A DNA stretch of 64,000 nucleotides from DASSUW01 sp963806395 (GCA_963806395.1 CAWDYI010000020.1:1-64000), one strand, 5' to 3'; positions 48,986 to 56,588 are shown, counted from the stretch's first letter. Translations and numbers: made by a program. Notes: generated by a model not told the origin, from the sequence alone.

Positions 48986-49912
48986 CTAGTCGATCTGCAG
49001 GACCGCCTTGCCCTGCACGCGGCGCTCGATCAGCGCCGTGAGCGCAGCATCCGGCTCGCGCCAGCTCGCGGTGATGGCGATCTGCGGGTCCAGCCGCCCG
49101 GCCGCGAGCTCGCGCACGAGCAGCGTCAGGTCGCGTACGCCGGTCGGGTGCATGTCGAGCTCGTCGAACACGCGCAGCCCGTAGAGCTTGGCGCCGGAGC
49201 GGGTGTAGAAGCCTGAGACGTCGAACACGGTCGGCTCCGGGGTCGAGGCGCCGAAGGCGACGACGGTGCCGCCGTTCGCGACGCGCGTGATCGCGGCGCC
49301 GAGGCTCGCGCCGCCGACCGATTCGAGCAGGAGGTCGAACGCCTCGCCCTCGGTCGCCAGCTCGGTGACCAGCTCGTCGGCGCCGAGCTCGCGCAGCCCT
49401 TCTCCACGCTCGAGCGTGCGGACCACGCCGGTCACGTGCGCCCCCGCACGGTGGGCGAGCTGGATGGCGAAGCGGCCGACGCCGCCGGCCGCGCCGGTGA
49501 CGAGCACGCGGCGGCCGAGCAACGGGCCGCCGACCTCGAGCGCGCGCAGGGCGGTCAGTCCGGCCACGGGGAGCGTGGCGGCAGCCTCGAACGAGACGGT
49601 CTCCGGAAGCTCCGCGATGCGGTTCGTCGGCACCGACGCGAGCTCGGCCCAGGCGCCCTCCTTCACGAGGCCGGTGACGCGGGCACCCTCGGGAGGGCCG
49701 CTGCCGTCGGCGGCGGGAGCACGCACGACGCCGGCGACGTCCCAGCCCGGGATCGTGCCCTCGGCGCGCGCGGACAGGCGGCGTACCTCACCGCGGTTGA
49801 GCGAGACGGCCCGGACCTCGACCAGCGTTTCGGACCGCTCCGGCTGCGGGTCGGGCGCCTCCTGGAGGGAGACGCCCGACGCGGCGGAACGGTCGGCGAG
49901 CAGCGCCCGCAT
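48986..49912 (-). CDS. Zinc-independent quinone oxidoreductase-like protein (MDR)
   Basis: The 308-aa MDR protein has an N-terminal GroES-like domain (LVEVRAVSLNRGEVRRLSAR, IPGWDVAGVV), a nucleotide loop VLVTGAAGGVGRFAIQLAHR and a late LRVFDELDM-type region. The absence of catalytic-zinc Cys/His marks it as the zeta-crystallin/QOR group, probably NADPH-dependent. ATG 49912 overlaps the stop of a 32-codon ORF, so translation is probably coupled. Divergent from the ArsR gene, its likely regulator. Confidence 0.88.
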   Translation of the reverse strand: MRALLADRSAASGVSLQEAPDPQPERSETLVEVRAVSLNRGEVRRLSARAEGTIPGWDVAGVVRAPAADGSGPPEGARVTGLVKEGAWAELASVPTNRIAELPETVSFEAAATLPVAGLTALRALEVGGPLLGRRVLVTGAAGGVGRFAIQLAHRAGAHVTGVVRTLERGEGLRELGADELVTELATEGEAFDLLLESVGGASLGAAITRVANGGTVVAFGASTPEPTVFDVSGFYTRSGAKLYGLRVFDELDMHPTGVRDLTLLVRELAAGRLDPQIAITASWREPDAALTALIERRVQGKAVLQID

Positions 49913-50010
49913 CAACCGTTGGTGCGGCCGGTGAACACGACGATGCGCTTGAACGGCGGCCGCTCGGGGGTGGTCGTGACCGGGGTAGGAGAGGAGGGGG
50001 CTGGGGCCAT
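49912..50010 (-). CDS. 32-codon small ORF upstream of the oxidoreductase
   Basis: ATG 50010 has AGGAG exactly 8 nt upstream (50019-50023), the best ribosome binding site in the region. The frame encodes MAPAPSSPTPVTTTPERP, then PFKRIVVFTGRTNG, and its TGA overlaps the oxidoreductase ATG (TGATG). The oxidoreductase itself has no such site, so ribosomes most likely enter here. It could be a leader peptide, or a small protein in its own right. Confidence 0.55.
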   Translation of the reverse strand: MAPAPSSPTPVTTTPERPPFKRIVVFTGRTNG

Positions 50011-50044
50011 GCAGGGTTCTCCTGTCTTCCGTAGTTCGATGGTC

Positions 50045-50077
50045 ATCGTACCATATGTCCGATATCCGTCGTACAAT
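50045..50077. promoter_or_regulatory. Divergent promoter region of the ArsR regulator and oxidoreductase
   Basis: A -10-like TACAAT (50072-50077) precedes the ArsR ATG by 12 bp. On the minus strand TTGTAC and TACGAT, 20 bp apart, face the oxidoreductase. The AT-richer patch between, with ATATGTCC and GATATCC, is a plausible ArsR operator. Low certainty. Confidence 0.4.
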
Positions 50078-50089
50078 GGAACTTCGACC

Positions 50090-50398
50090 ATGCCGCGCTC
50101 CATTCATCACCCACCTGCCGAGACGCTCGAGCTGACCGGTGTGCTGCACGCACTCTCCGACCCCGTGCGGCTGGCGATCGTCCATGTGCTCGCGGCCGGC
50201 GGTGGCTGCGAGCGCCAGTGCGGGGCGTTCGGGCTGGCGGTGACCAAGTCGACGCGCACGCATCACTTCCGCGTGCTGCGCGAGAACGGCGTGATCGAGC
50301 AGCGCGCCGAGGGGACCGCGGTCGTGAACCGGCTCCGGCGCGACGAGCTCGACGCGCGCTTCCCAGGGCTGCTCGACTCGGTCCTCAGCGCTCGGTGA
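50090..50398 (+). CDS. ArsR family transcriptional regulator
   Basis: The 102-aa winged helix protein reads ELTGVLHALSDPVRLAIVHV, then AVTKSTRTHHFRVLRENGVI and EGTAVVNRLRRDEL. It has a Cys pair (GGCERQCG) in a place where some ArsR proteins sense thiols or metals. ATG 50090. The divergent oxidoreductase is the obvious target. Its 3' end overlaps the convergent LysR gene by 14 bp. Confidence 0.85.
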   Translation: MPRSIHHPPAETLELTGVLHALSDPVRLAIVHVLAAGGGCERQCGAFGLAVTKSTRTHHFRVLRENGVIEQRAEGTAVVNRLRRDELDARFPGLLDSVLSAR

Positions 50399-51271
50399 GC
50401 GCTTCGAGCATCGCCGCGACCGCCGGGCGGGCGCTGCTGCCGGCGCGCACGGCGGCGTAGATCCGGCGGCTCGGCGGCGCGCCGGTCACCGGTCGCAGGA
50501 CGACGCCGGGCGGCGGCGGGCCGGCGAGCTCGGGCACGAGCGCGACGGCGGCGCCGGCCGCGACGAGCGCGTAGGACACCGAGAAGTCGTTGGTGATGTG
50601 GGCGAGGCGCGGTTCGTATCCGGCCGCGCGAGCGGAGTGGATCACCACCAGGTGGCAGAACGAGCCTTCGCGGCCGGCGATCCACGCGTCCGCTTCGAGC
50701 GCCTTCATGTCGACCGCTTCGGCGCCGGCCAGCCGGTGGCCGGGGGAAGCGCGACGTTCAGCACGTCGTCGATCAGGTCCGTCCGCTCGAGTGCCGGGTC
50801 GGCGGGTACCGGCGTGAACGCGTACTCCTGAGCGAGTACGAGGTCGACCTCGCCGAGCTTGAGCGCCGGCAGGCTCTCCTCGGGCTCCATCTCCTGCGTC
50901 GTTACCCGCAGGTCCGGGTGGCCCGTGGCGATCGCCGCGATCGCGCGCGGGAGCAGCATGCGATGCGCGCTGCCGAACGCCGCGCACCGGAGGACGCCCG
51001 CGACGTGCGTGGTGGTCCGCTCGAGCGCGGCCTCGGCCGCCTCCAGCTGGCGCAGGATCCCCTCCGTGCGGAGGACGAGATCCTCGCCTGCCGGCGTCAG
51101 GCGCCGGCGGCGGCCGTTCTTCTCGAGCAGCGCCACGCCGGCCTCGCGCTCGAGCGCGGCGAGCTGCTGGGAGACGGCCGGGGCCGTGTAGCCGAGCGCG
51201 TCGGCGGTGGCGGCGATCGTGCCGCGGGCGGAGAGCTCGCGCAGGACACGGAGGCGGCGAACGTCCAGCAT
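50385..51271 (-). pseudogene. LysR family regulator, one frameshift
   Basis: The first frame from ATG 51271 encodes MLDVRRLRVLRELSARGTIA, the HTH TADALGYTAPAVSQQLAALE, and the effector-domain start up to DLIDDVLNVALPP. At about 50747 a C-run is one base short and a second frame supplies GHRLAGAEAVDMKALEADAW, AAGAAVALVPELAGPPPPG and the C-terminus ending at 50385. Complete length would be about 295 aa. Divergent to an EamA transporter gene, the usual LysR-exporter layout. Sequencing error is likely. Confidence 0.8.
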
Positions 51272-51347
51272 TCGAAAGCGCAGCTTACGCTCGTGCCAAG
51301 GAATCGCAACTGGAAGTTGGGTTCGGCGAGCGCCAACATGCACAGCG

Positions 51348-52265
51348 ATGCGCCCGGTCCACATCGCTCTCGCCGTGCTCGTGGCGGCCATCTGGGGCCT
51401 GAACTTCGTGGTGATCGAGGTCGGCCTCGAGGACTTCCCGCCGCTGCTGCTGTCGGCCCTGCGCTACACGCTCGCGGCGCTGCCGCTGCTTCTGTGGCGC
51501 GGCGCGGTCGGCGTCCCGTGGCGGTGGGTGGTGGCGGTCGGCGTCGCGATCGGCGTCGTGAAGTTCTCGCTGCTGTTCGTGGGAATGGACGTGGGCATGC
51601 CGGCGGGCCTGGCCTCGCTCGTGCTCCAGGTCCAGGCGTTCTTCACGGTCGGCTTCGCGGCGGTGCTGCTGCGTGAGCGGCCGCGCCTGGAGCAGGCCGC
51701 CGGCCTGGCGCTGGCCACGGCCGGCCTCGCGCTGGTGGCGAGTGGGCTCGACGGCGTCGCCACGCCCGGCGGCTTCGCGCTCGTGATCGGCGCGGCGGCG
51801 GCGTGGGGGATCGGCAACGTGGCGATCAAGCGCGCGGCGGCGCCGGACCCGCTGCGGTTCATGACGTTGATCTGCGTGATCCCGCCGCTGCCGCTGCTCG
51901 CGCTGTCGCTCGCCTTCGAGGGCCCGCGCGAGGTCGGCGACGCGCTCGCCGGCATCGACCTCGGCGGCATCGCCGCCGTCGCCTACATCGCGTTCGCGGC
52001 GACCACGGTCGGCTGGGGGCTGTGGGCGTACCTCCTGCGCGCCTACTCGGCCGGCACCGTCGCGCCGTTCTCGCTGCTCGTCCCCGTGTTCGGGCTCGGG
52101 TTCGCGGCGCTGCTGCTCGACGAGCCGCTGACGGTCCGCACGGTCATCGCGGCCGCGCTCGTGGTCGGGGGCGTCCTCCTGACCCAGCGAGCGCCTCAGA
52201 TTTCATCGCAGATTGCGGGAATCTCGGCCCCCGCACCCTTGCGTGGCGAAGCGCGAGCCGGATAA
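51348..52265 (+). CDS. EamA family transporter
   Basis: The 305-aa protein has ten membrane helices in two EamA repeats: HIALAVLVAAIWGLNFVVIE, WVVAVGVAIGVVKFSLLFVG, SLVLQVQAFFTVGFAAVLLR, ALATAGLALVASGLDGVA and so on, the second repeat starting GGFALVIGAAAAWGIGNVAI. YbiF/RhtA-like exporters move amino acids or metabolites out. ATG 51348. The LysR gene is divergent, with 76 bp between starts. The end of the ORF runs into the promoter of the first repeated RNA. Confidence 0.88.
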   Translation: MRPVHIALAVLVAAIWGLNFVVIEVGLEDFPPLLLSALRYTLAALPLLLWRGAVGVPWRWVVAVGVAIGVVKFSLLFVGMDVGMPAGLASLVLQVQAFFTVGFAAVLLRERPRLEQAAGLALATAGLALVASGLDGVATPGGFALVIGAAAAWGIGNVAIKRAAAPDPLRFMTLICVIPPLPLLALSLAFEGPREVGDALAGIDLGGIAAVAYIAFAATTVGWGLWAYLLRAYSAGTVAPFSLLVPVFGLGFAALLLDEPLTVRTVIAAALVVGGVLLTQRAPQISSQIAGISAPAPLRGEARAG

Positions 52266-52266
52266 T
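52209..52266 (+). promoter_or_regulatory. Promoter of ncRNA copy 1
   Basis: -35 TTGCGT (52239-52244) and -10 GATAAT (52261-52266) are 16 bp apart, ending about 8 nt before the RNA. The 30 bp before the -35 start CAGATTGCGGGAATC, aligned without gaps in front to the same block of copies 2 and 3. It lies within the last codons of the EamA gene. Confidence 0.6.
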
Positions 52267-52274
52267 TTCGCCGC

Positions 52275-52396
52275 AGACGCGGAGGTTGAGACGCAAAGAG
52301 CGAGGCCACCGAGGTGAGAGGCCCGCCGCCCCGTCTGCGACGGTGTTCGCACTGGCGCAGAGGGCTCCTCAAGCGGCTCCCTCCGCGTCTTTTTGT
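52275..52396 (+). ncRNA. Repeated structured RNA, copy 1
   Basis: The ends pair perfectly: AGACGCGGAGG (52275-52285) with CCTCCGCGTCT (52380-52390), followed by a U-run. Inside are the conserved core CGCAAAGAGCGAGGCC, GAGGTG and GCCCGCCGCC. A distal hairpin CTGCGACGGTG-UUCG-CACTGGCGCAG keeps the UUCG loop of the other copies with different stem bases. GCCGC can pair with GCGGC across it. No ORF fits. It matches no RNA family I recognise. Confidence 0.72.
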
Positions 52397-52496
52397 TCCC
52401 CCTGCGGCGTCCGTGCAGCAGGTCTGATTGGGACTCGCCGTCCGGGCTCGGTTGACCGGGCTTCGCCCTTCTAACAGCCGCATTCCATTTTTTTCG

Positions 52497-52553
52497 GAGA
52501 ATGCAGGATCTGCGTTCGGAGCCCCCTTGACCCTCTCGCGGGCGTTTCATAGG
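52497..52553 (+). promoter_or_regulatory. Promoter of ncRNA copy 2
   Basis: -35 TTGACC (52527-52532) and -10 CATAGG (52548-52553), 15 bp apart. The 30 bp before the -35 begin GAGAATGCAGGATC, the shared upstream motif, itself preceded by a T-run. Confidence 0.6.
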
Positions 52554-52561
52554 TTTTCTCC

Positions 52562-52680
52562 AGACGCGGAGGTTGTCGCAAAGAGCGAGGCCATCGAGGT
52601 GAGAGGCCCGCCGCCTATCCGGAGGACGGTTCGCCGTCCGAAGGGGGCTCCTCAAGCGGCGCCTTCGCGTCTATTTTTTT
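52562..52680 (+). ncRNA. Repeated structured RNA, copy 2
   Basis: Closing stem AGACGCGGAGG (52562-52572) with CCTTCGCGTCT (52662-52672), one G-U pair, then A and seven Ts. The core CGCAAAGAGCGAGGCC and the stretch GAGGTGAGAGGCCCGCCGCC equal copy 1. The distal hairpin is GGACGG-UUCG-CCGTCC (52624-52639). The T-run also encodes the last lysines and stop of the convergent monooxygenase gene, so the two terminate into each other. Confidence 0.75.
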
Positions 52681-52976
52681 GGCCCGTCGTAGTGGACCGC
52701 TCGCTCATCGTGCCGGGAGAGAAGCGCGAGCGCCGGCGGCTCCAGGACGGGCACCTCGTAGTCGTCGCCGGCGAAGTCGCGGACCGCGTCGAGCGAGTCG
52801 AAGCGGGTGAGCGTGACGAACGCTACCTCGTCGCCGTCGGCGCGGCGGAGCACCTCAGCGCCCCTGAACCCGGGGATGCCCCGCATCGACGGGAACAGCT
52901 CGTCGAGCAGGAATCGCTCGTACGCGTCGGCGTTCACGGCCGCGGTCCAGCCGCGCCACATGCGCGTGATCGGCAC
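52671..52976 (-). CDS. Antibiotic biosynthesis monooxygenase (ABM) family protein
   Basis: The 101-aa protein (start GTG 52976: MPITRMWRGWTAAVNADAYE) has the dimeric ferredoxin-like barrel pattern: DELFPSMRGIPGFRGAEVLR, DEVAFVTLTRFDSLDAVRDF, AGDDYEVPVLEPPALALLSR. ABM members act as heme-degrading or quinone-oxidising enzymes, but this can only be assigned at superfamily level. It is sandwiched between ncRNA copies 2 and 3 and ends within the U-run of copy 2. The start has no clear ribosome binding site and lies close to a TAGAAC -10-like box, so it may be nearly leaderless. Confidence 0.7.
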   Translation of the reverse strand: MPITRMWRGWTAAVNADAYERFLLDELFPSMRGIPGFRGAEVLRRADGDEVAFVTLTRFDSLDAVRDFAGDDYEVPVLEPPALALLSRHDERAVHYDGPKK

Positions 52977-53003
52977 CGGAGAAGTTCTATCTCGTTTTTC
53001 TCC

Positions 53004-53060
53004 GAGAATGCGGAATCGACGTGATTCGACCCCTTGCATGCGCCGCGCGCGCCGCATAAG
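53004..53060 (+). promoter_or_regulatory. Promoter of ncRNA copy 3
   Basis: -35 TTGCAT (53034-53039) and -10 CATAAG (53055-53060), 15 bp apart. The 30 bp before the -35 begin GAGAATGCGGAATC, the shared motif at the same distance, after a GTTTTTCTCC stretch. Confidence 0.6.
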
Positions 53061-53069
53061 TTCCTCCTC

Positions 53070-53187
53070 GACGCGGACGGTAGTCGCAAAGAGCGAGGCC
53101 ATGAGGTGCAAGGCCCGCCGCCTATCCCTTGGACGGTTCGCCGTCCGAGGGGGGACCTCAAGCGGCCCGTTCGCGTCATTTTCGTTT
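53070..53187 (+). ncRNA. Repeated structured RNA, copy 3
   Basis: Closing stem GACGCGGACGG (53070-53080) with CCGTTCGCGTC (53167-53177). Both sides differ from copies 1-2 in a compensating way (AGG/CCT becomes ACGG/CCGT). The core CGCAAAGAGCGAGGCC is unchanged. TGAGGT can pair with ACCTCA. The distal hairpin is GGACGG-UUCG-CCGTCC with a longer CCTT/GAGG base. The U-rich end precedes the stop of the oxidoreductase on the other strand. Confidence 0.72.
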
Positions 53188-53195
53188 AAGCCCGC

Positions 53196-54554
53196 CTACT
53201 CCAGCAGCGACAGCCAGATCTCGCTGCGCGTCGGGAAGCACGGGACGGCGTGGCGGAGGCGGTCGACGGGAACCTCGCCGGCGATCGCGATCGTCGCCGC
53301 GTGCAGCAGCTCCCCGACCTCGGCGCCGGTGATCGTCGCGCCCACGACGACGCCGCGCTCGCGATCGATCAGCAGCCGTGCCGTCCCGGGCGCGCCGCGG
53401 CCGTAGAACGACCCGCCCGCGTTGCCGGACGTCTCGGTGTCCATCACCTCGACCTCGATCCCGGCCTCGGCGGCGGTGTCGGTCGTATGGCCGACGGCGG
53501 CGACCTGCGGCTCGGTGAAGATCACGCGCGGGCTGAGCGGGCCGTCGGCGCCGTGGGCGATCGCGTTGTCGCGGCCGAGGACGTCGTCGGCGGCGATCCG
53601 CGCCTGGTACTTGCCCATGTGCGTGAACAGCGCCTTGCCGTTGACGTCGCCGATCGCGTACAGCCACGGGTGGCCGTCGACCCGCATGCGGATGTCGACG
53701 GACACCGGCTGGTCGGTGTCGATCCCCAGCTCCTCGAGCCCCAGCCCCTTGGTCTGCGGCTTGCGGCCGAGCGCGACGAGCAGCGTGTCGCCCTCGGCGG
53801 TGACGTCGTCGGCGGTCGTGACGACCACCGTGCCGTCACGCTCCGCGACGCGAGTGGCCTTCTGCCCGGTGCGGATGTCGACGCCGAACGATTCGAGCGA
53901 CTCCGTCACCTGCTCGCAGGCGTACTCCTCCTCGCGCGGGAGCAGCCGCCGCTCGCCCTCGATCAGCGTGACCTGCGAGCCGAGCGTCTGGAACGCCTGC
54001 GCCATCTCGACTCCGACGACGCCGCCGCCCATGATCACCAGTCGCTCGGGGATCGCCTTCGCGGTGGTCGCGTCGCGGTTGGTCCACGCGCGGTCGATCG
54101 CGTCGAGACCCTCGATCGGCGGCATCGACGGGATCGACCCGGTCGCGAGGAAGATGGCCTTGGTCGCCTCGACCTCCTCGTCGCCGACCCGCACGCGCCG
54201 TTCGCCGGTCAGGACGCCGACACCGCGGAGCAGCACGATCCCGCGATCCTCGAGCCACGGCAGCTGGCTCGTGTCGTCGAGGTCGTGAATGATCTCGTCG
54301 CGCCGTGCGAGCACCGCGGCGACGTCGAGCGACCCGGTGATCGCCTCGGCGGCGCCGGGCAGGCGCCGCGCCTCCGCCAGCGCCTCGTACGGCCGCAACA
54401 GCGCCTTGGACGGCATGCACGCCCAGTACGAGCACTCGCCGCCGATCAGCCGGTCCTCCACGATCGCCACGCTCAAACCGGCTTCGCCAAGCCGCCCTGC
54501 CGCCACCTCACCGGCCGGCCCGGCACCGACCACCACCACGTCGAAGCTGCGCAT
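53196..54554 (-). CDS. Pyridine nucleotide-disulfide oxidoreductase (mercuric reductase/Lpd-like)
   Basis: The 452-aa flavoenzyme has the FAD loop DVVVVGAGPAGEVAAGRLGE, the redox-active Cys41/Cys46 in GGECSYWACMPSKALLRP, ATGSIPSMPPIEG, the NAD loop VIMGGGVVGVEMAQAFQTLG, YAIGDVNGKALFTHMGKYQA and a C-terminal dimerisation domain (VIFTEPQVAAVGHTT). The His-Glu near the C-terminus of true lipoamide dehydrogenase (HAHPT) is replaced by LRHAVPCFPTRSE, the pattern of the soluble transhydrogenase/mercuric-reductase-like subgroup. ATG 54554 with GGGAG upstream. Divergent from ssrA. Confidence 0.9.
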   Translation of the reverse strand: MRSFDVVVVGAGPAGEVAAGRLGEAGLSVAIVEDRLIGGECSYWACMPSKALLRPYEALAEARRLPGAAEAITGSLDVAAVLARRDEIIHDLDDTSQLPWLEDRGIVLLRGVGVLTGERRVRVGDEEVEATKAIFLATGSIPSMPPIEGLDAIDRAWTNRDATTAKAIPERLVIMGGGVVGVEMAQAFQTLGSQVTLIEGERRLLPREEEYACEQVTESLESFGVDIRTGQKATRVAERDGTVVVTTADDVTAEGDTLLVALGRKPQTKGLGLEELGIDTDQPVSVDIRMRVDGHPWLYAIGDVNGKALFTHMGKYQARIAADDVLGRDNAIAHGADGPLSPRVIFTEPQVAAVGHTTDTAAEAGIEVEVMDTETSGNAGGSFYGRGAPGTARLLIDRERGVVVGATITGAEVGELLHAATIAIAGEVPVDRLRHAVPCFPTRSEIWLSLLE

Positions 54555-54584
54555 CACGCTCCCGTCAGCCGTTTACGAGGCCCG

Positions 54585-54614
54585 TTGACCTCTACAATGA
54601 ACAGCGAACATACC
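54585..54614 (+). promoter_or_regulatory. Promoter of ssrA
   Basis: TTGACC (54585-54590) and CATACC (54609-54614) are 18 bp apart, the latter ending 4 nt before the mature 5' GGGG of tmRNA. An alternative pair, TTTACG and TACAAT, is 15 bp apart. Confidence 0.5.
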
Positions 54615-54617
54615 CCT

Positions 54618-54992
54618 GGGGACGACACGGCTTCGACGTGGTCGGTTCGCAGGGGCGGTTGCGAGTCGAGGTCCCGGAGGCCTCGTAAAACCCCGGGAAA
54701 AAACAAGTGCCAAGAACAGCACTCACGAAGACGGTCACGTCTTCGCACTCGCTGCCTAGCTGAAACTAGGCAGTGTGTCGGCCCCCGGAGCCTGCGACGG
54801 GATCGGCCGACTCAGATAGCAGGCTCACCCCGTGAGGATCGCCTCGGCCGATCGGGGGACATCTTTCGAGGCTGGCACCCCGCAACCCCGCCGGCGTTGG
54901 CGAGCGGGGGGTGAGATATAGAGCGCCGGCTACGCTCGTAGACGCCGTCCCACGCGCGATCGCGGACGTGGGTTCGATTCCCACCGTCTCCA
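54618..54992 (+). ncRNA. ssrA: Transfer-messenger RNA (tmRNA)
   Basis: The 5' end GGGGACGACACGGCTTCGAC pairs with 3' GTCTCC, and a T-arm with loop TTCGATT lies before it. The discriminator is A54992; the CCA end is not encoded. The tag frame begins at GCC 54709 and reads AKNSTHEDGHVFALAA, stop TAG 54757-54759; the ALAA end is the usual degradation signal. It rescues stalled ribosomes together with SmpB. Pairs within the pseudoknot region and length 375 nt are typical. Its 3' end is the attachment site of the island that follows. Confidence 0.93.
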
Positions 54993-54993
54993 C
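54980..54993 (+). repeat. Left attachment repeat (attL) in the ssrA 3' end
   Basis: CCCACCGTCTCCAC is identical to 61140-61153 and lies at the tmRNA acceptor/T-arm boundary, a classic tyrosine integrase target. Confidence 0.6.
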
Positions 54994-55030
54994 TGGTTCA
55001 GGATGAACCGACAATCCAGGACGTACCTGC

Positions 55031-55057
55031 AAATCCCGCTCGTTTGGAGCGGGATTT
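55031..55057 (+). terminator. Terminator behind ssrA
   Basis: AAATCCCGCTC and GAGCGGGATTT are perfectly complementary around a GTTTG loop, 39 nt after the tmRNA end. It belongs to the island side. Confidence 0.7.
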
Positions 55058-55112
55058 GCTGTGACAAGGGCGACATCGTTTCCAGGGGTTTCCGCGGAAA
55101 CGCCGGCGATCG

Positions 55113-55164
55113 AGTCGCAGGCGAGTCGCGGATCGCCGCATGCAGCCAGTCGCAGGCCAGTCGC
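55113..55164 (+). repeat. AGTCGC repeats near the left island end
   Basis: AGTCGC occurs at 55113, 55124, 55148 and 55159, in the form GAGTCGC or CAGTCGCA. The right end of the island has two more at 61073 and 61084. They could be arm-type sites for an integrase. Confidence 0.5.
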
Positions 55165-55234
55165 AGCGGAGTTAGTGCGCGGGATCCGGACAGGCTCGCT
55201 TCCGTTGAGCTTGCGAAAGCCCTAGTTCGCGCGG

Positions 55235-55257
55235 CCGGGACGCTCGCGTGTCGTCCT
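55235..55257 (+). repeat. 23-bp inverted repeat, left copy
   Basis: It begins CCGGGACGCTCGCG and is the perfect reverse complement of 59219-59241. Together the copies bracket the flippase-like and sulfatase genes. Confidence 0.7.
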
Positions 55258-55472
55258 GAGCAGGCGCGAGCTGGGGGCCGGTGGAGACGTCCGCTTGACA
55301 GGAGCAGCGGCGCGTGGGCCAGGCGCGTCCCAGCCGCGGCTCGGATTCATCTGTTGCGACAGCGCGGGCGCATGAGGCGGGCGGGCGCTCGGTGGGCGCG
55401 CGCACATGGCCCGACGCGCTCGCAGTCTCCGCGAGAGCGCGATGCTTGCCAGACAATGGGGGCGAATTCCCT

Positions 55473-56537
55473 GTGAGCACCACATCTCCCGCATCGGTGT
55501 CGCGTCGACGGTGGAGGCGTCTGCTCAGGCCCGTGCTCGTGATCGCGGGCCTTGCGTTGGTGTTCGGGTGGCTGCTTCCGCGGTTCATTGACTATGAGGC
55601 GGTCTGGGCCGCGCTGACGGAGTTGGACGGTTGGGAGGTGGTGATCCTTGTCGCGCTCGCGTTGGGTCGCATTCCGACGGAGGCGCTGATGTATCGGGCG
55701 TTTCTTCCCGGGCTGGCGTTGTGGCGTGGGATCGAGGCCTACCTGTCCTCGAACCTGGCGGGGCAGGTGCTTCCGCCTCCGGCCCCGAGCGTCGTTCAAT
55801 ACGGCTACTTCCGTGGCGGCGGCCATACGCCTGAGGCGGCCGGGCTTGCGGCGCTGGGCTCGTTCGCGTTCCCGACGGTTGGTCGGCTCCTGCTTCCCGT
55901 CGTCGCGCTGGTGTTGCTGTTGATCGCCGGTGAGGTCAACCGCTCGATCGTGTGGGCGGGCGGGATCTCGCTCGTGGTCGCGGCCCTGTTGGGCATTGTG
56001 GGCTACTACTTCCTCCGGTCCGAGGGTTCCGCGCGCTGGCTCGGCGCGAAGCTCCAGCGGCCGCTCTCGTGGATCCTTGTGAAGTTCAGGCGCGACGCGA
56101 TCCAGGACGGCGCCGGACGGGCGGCGCGACTTCGCGAGGACACCGTCGCCGTCGTGCGCGAGGGCTGGGCGCTGGGGACGATCGGGGTGGCGGCCAACCT
56201 CTTCGTCACGTACCTGATCTTGCTCGCGGCGCTGCGCTTCGTCGGTGCACCGGCGTCCGAACTGCCCGCGGTCGATGTCTTCGCGGCGTTCGCGTTCGCG
56301 TTCTGGGCCGGCGCGGTGTTCCCGATCACCGGCAGCGGACTCGGCGTCGTCGACGCGGTCCTGATCACCGCACTGATCGAGATAAGCGGGGTCTCCGACG
56401 AGGTGCTCCTGGCAGCGGCGCTCCTGTGGCGCGTCTTTTACTCGATCATCCCGCTGCCCGCCGGCGCGATCACACTGAGCCGCTTCCGGAAGGCCAACCC
56501 CGACGCGCTGCGGCGCGGCACGTCAGCGGCCACGTAG
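55473..56537 (+). CDS. Flippase-like integral membrane protein (UPF0104/LPG synthase TM family)
   Basis: The 354-aa protein has about eight helices and the family motifs: LVIAGLALVFGWLLPRFIDY, NLAGQVLPPPAPSVVQYGYF, LLLPVVALVLLLIAGEVNRS, ISLVVAALLGIVGYYFLRSE and AVFPITGSGLGVVDAVLITA with WRVFYSIIPLPAGAI. Related to AglD/MprF transmembrane parts, it may flip or transfer a lipid-linked sugar. GTG 55473 (MSTTSPASVSRRRWRRLLRP) has a GGGGGCG box upstream. It sits in the ssrA island, convergent with the sulfatase gene. Confidence 0.82.
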   Translation: MSTTSPASVSRRRWRRLLRPVLVIAGLALVFGWLLPRFIDYEAVWAALTELDGWEVVILVALALGRIPTEALMYRAFLPGLALWRGIEAYLSSNLAGQVLPPPAPSVVQYGYFRGGGHTPEAAGLAALGSFAFPTVGRLLLPVVALVLLLIAGEVNRSIVWAGGISLVVAALLGIVGYYFLRSEGSARWLGAKLQRPLSWILVKFRRDAIQDGAGRAARLREDTVAVVREGWALGTIGVAANLFVTYLILLAALRFVGAPASELPAVDVFAAFAFAFWAGAVFPITGSGLGVVDAVLITALIEISGVSDEVLLAAALLWRVFYSIIPLPAGAITLSRFRKANPDALRRGTSAAT

Positions 56538-56588
56538 GCCCGGAGTCGGACCGCGACAACCACGGCGGTAGCCGGGAGCGACATGGCC

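Larger units (their letters stand above)
55088..55472. other. Gene-free left end of the island
   Basis: The stretch between the ssrA terminator and the flippase-like gene holds a 14-bp palindrome, GTTTCCGCGGAAAC (55088-55101), four AGTCGC motifs (55113-55164) and the left copy of a 23-bp inverted repeat (55235-55257). Frames on both strands look like GC-rich shadows, and I see no gene. Confidence 0.5.

Noticed and set aside
52275..53187. Repeated RNA as a cyclic-di-GMP (GEMM) riboswitch
   Set aside because: CGCAAAG resembles a short GEMM core string, but the other conserved parts, the tetraloop receptor and a downstream gene are absent, and each copy ends in its own terminator.
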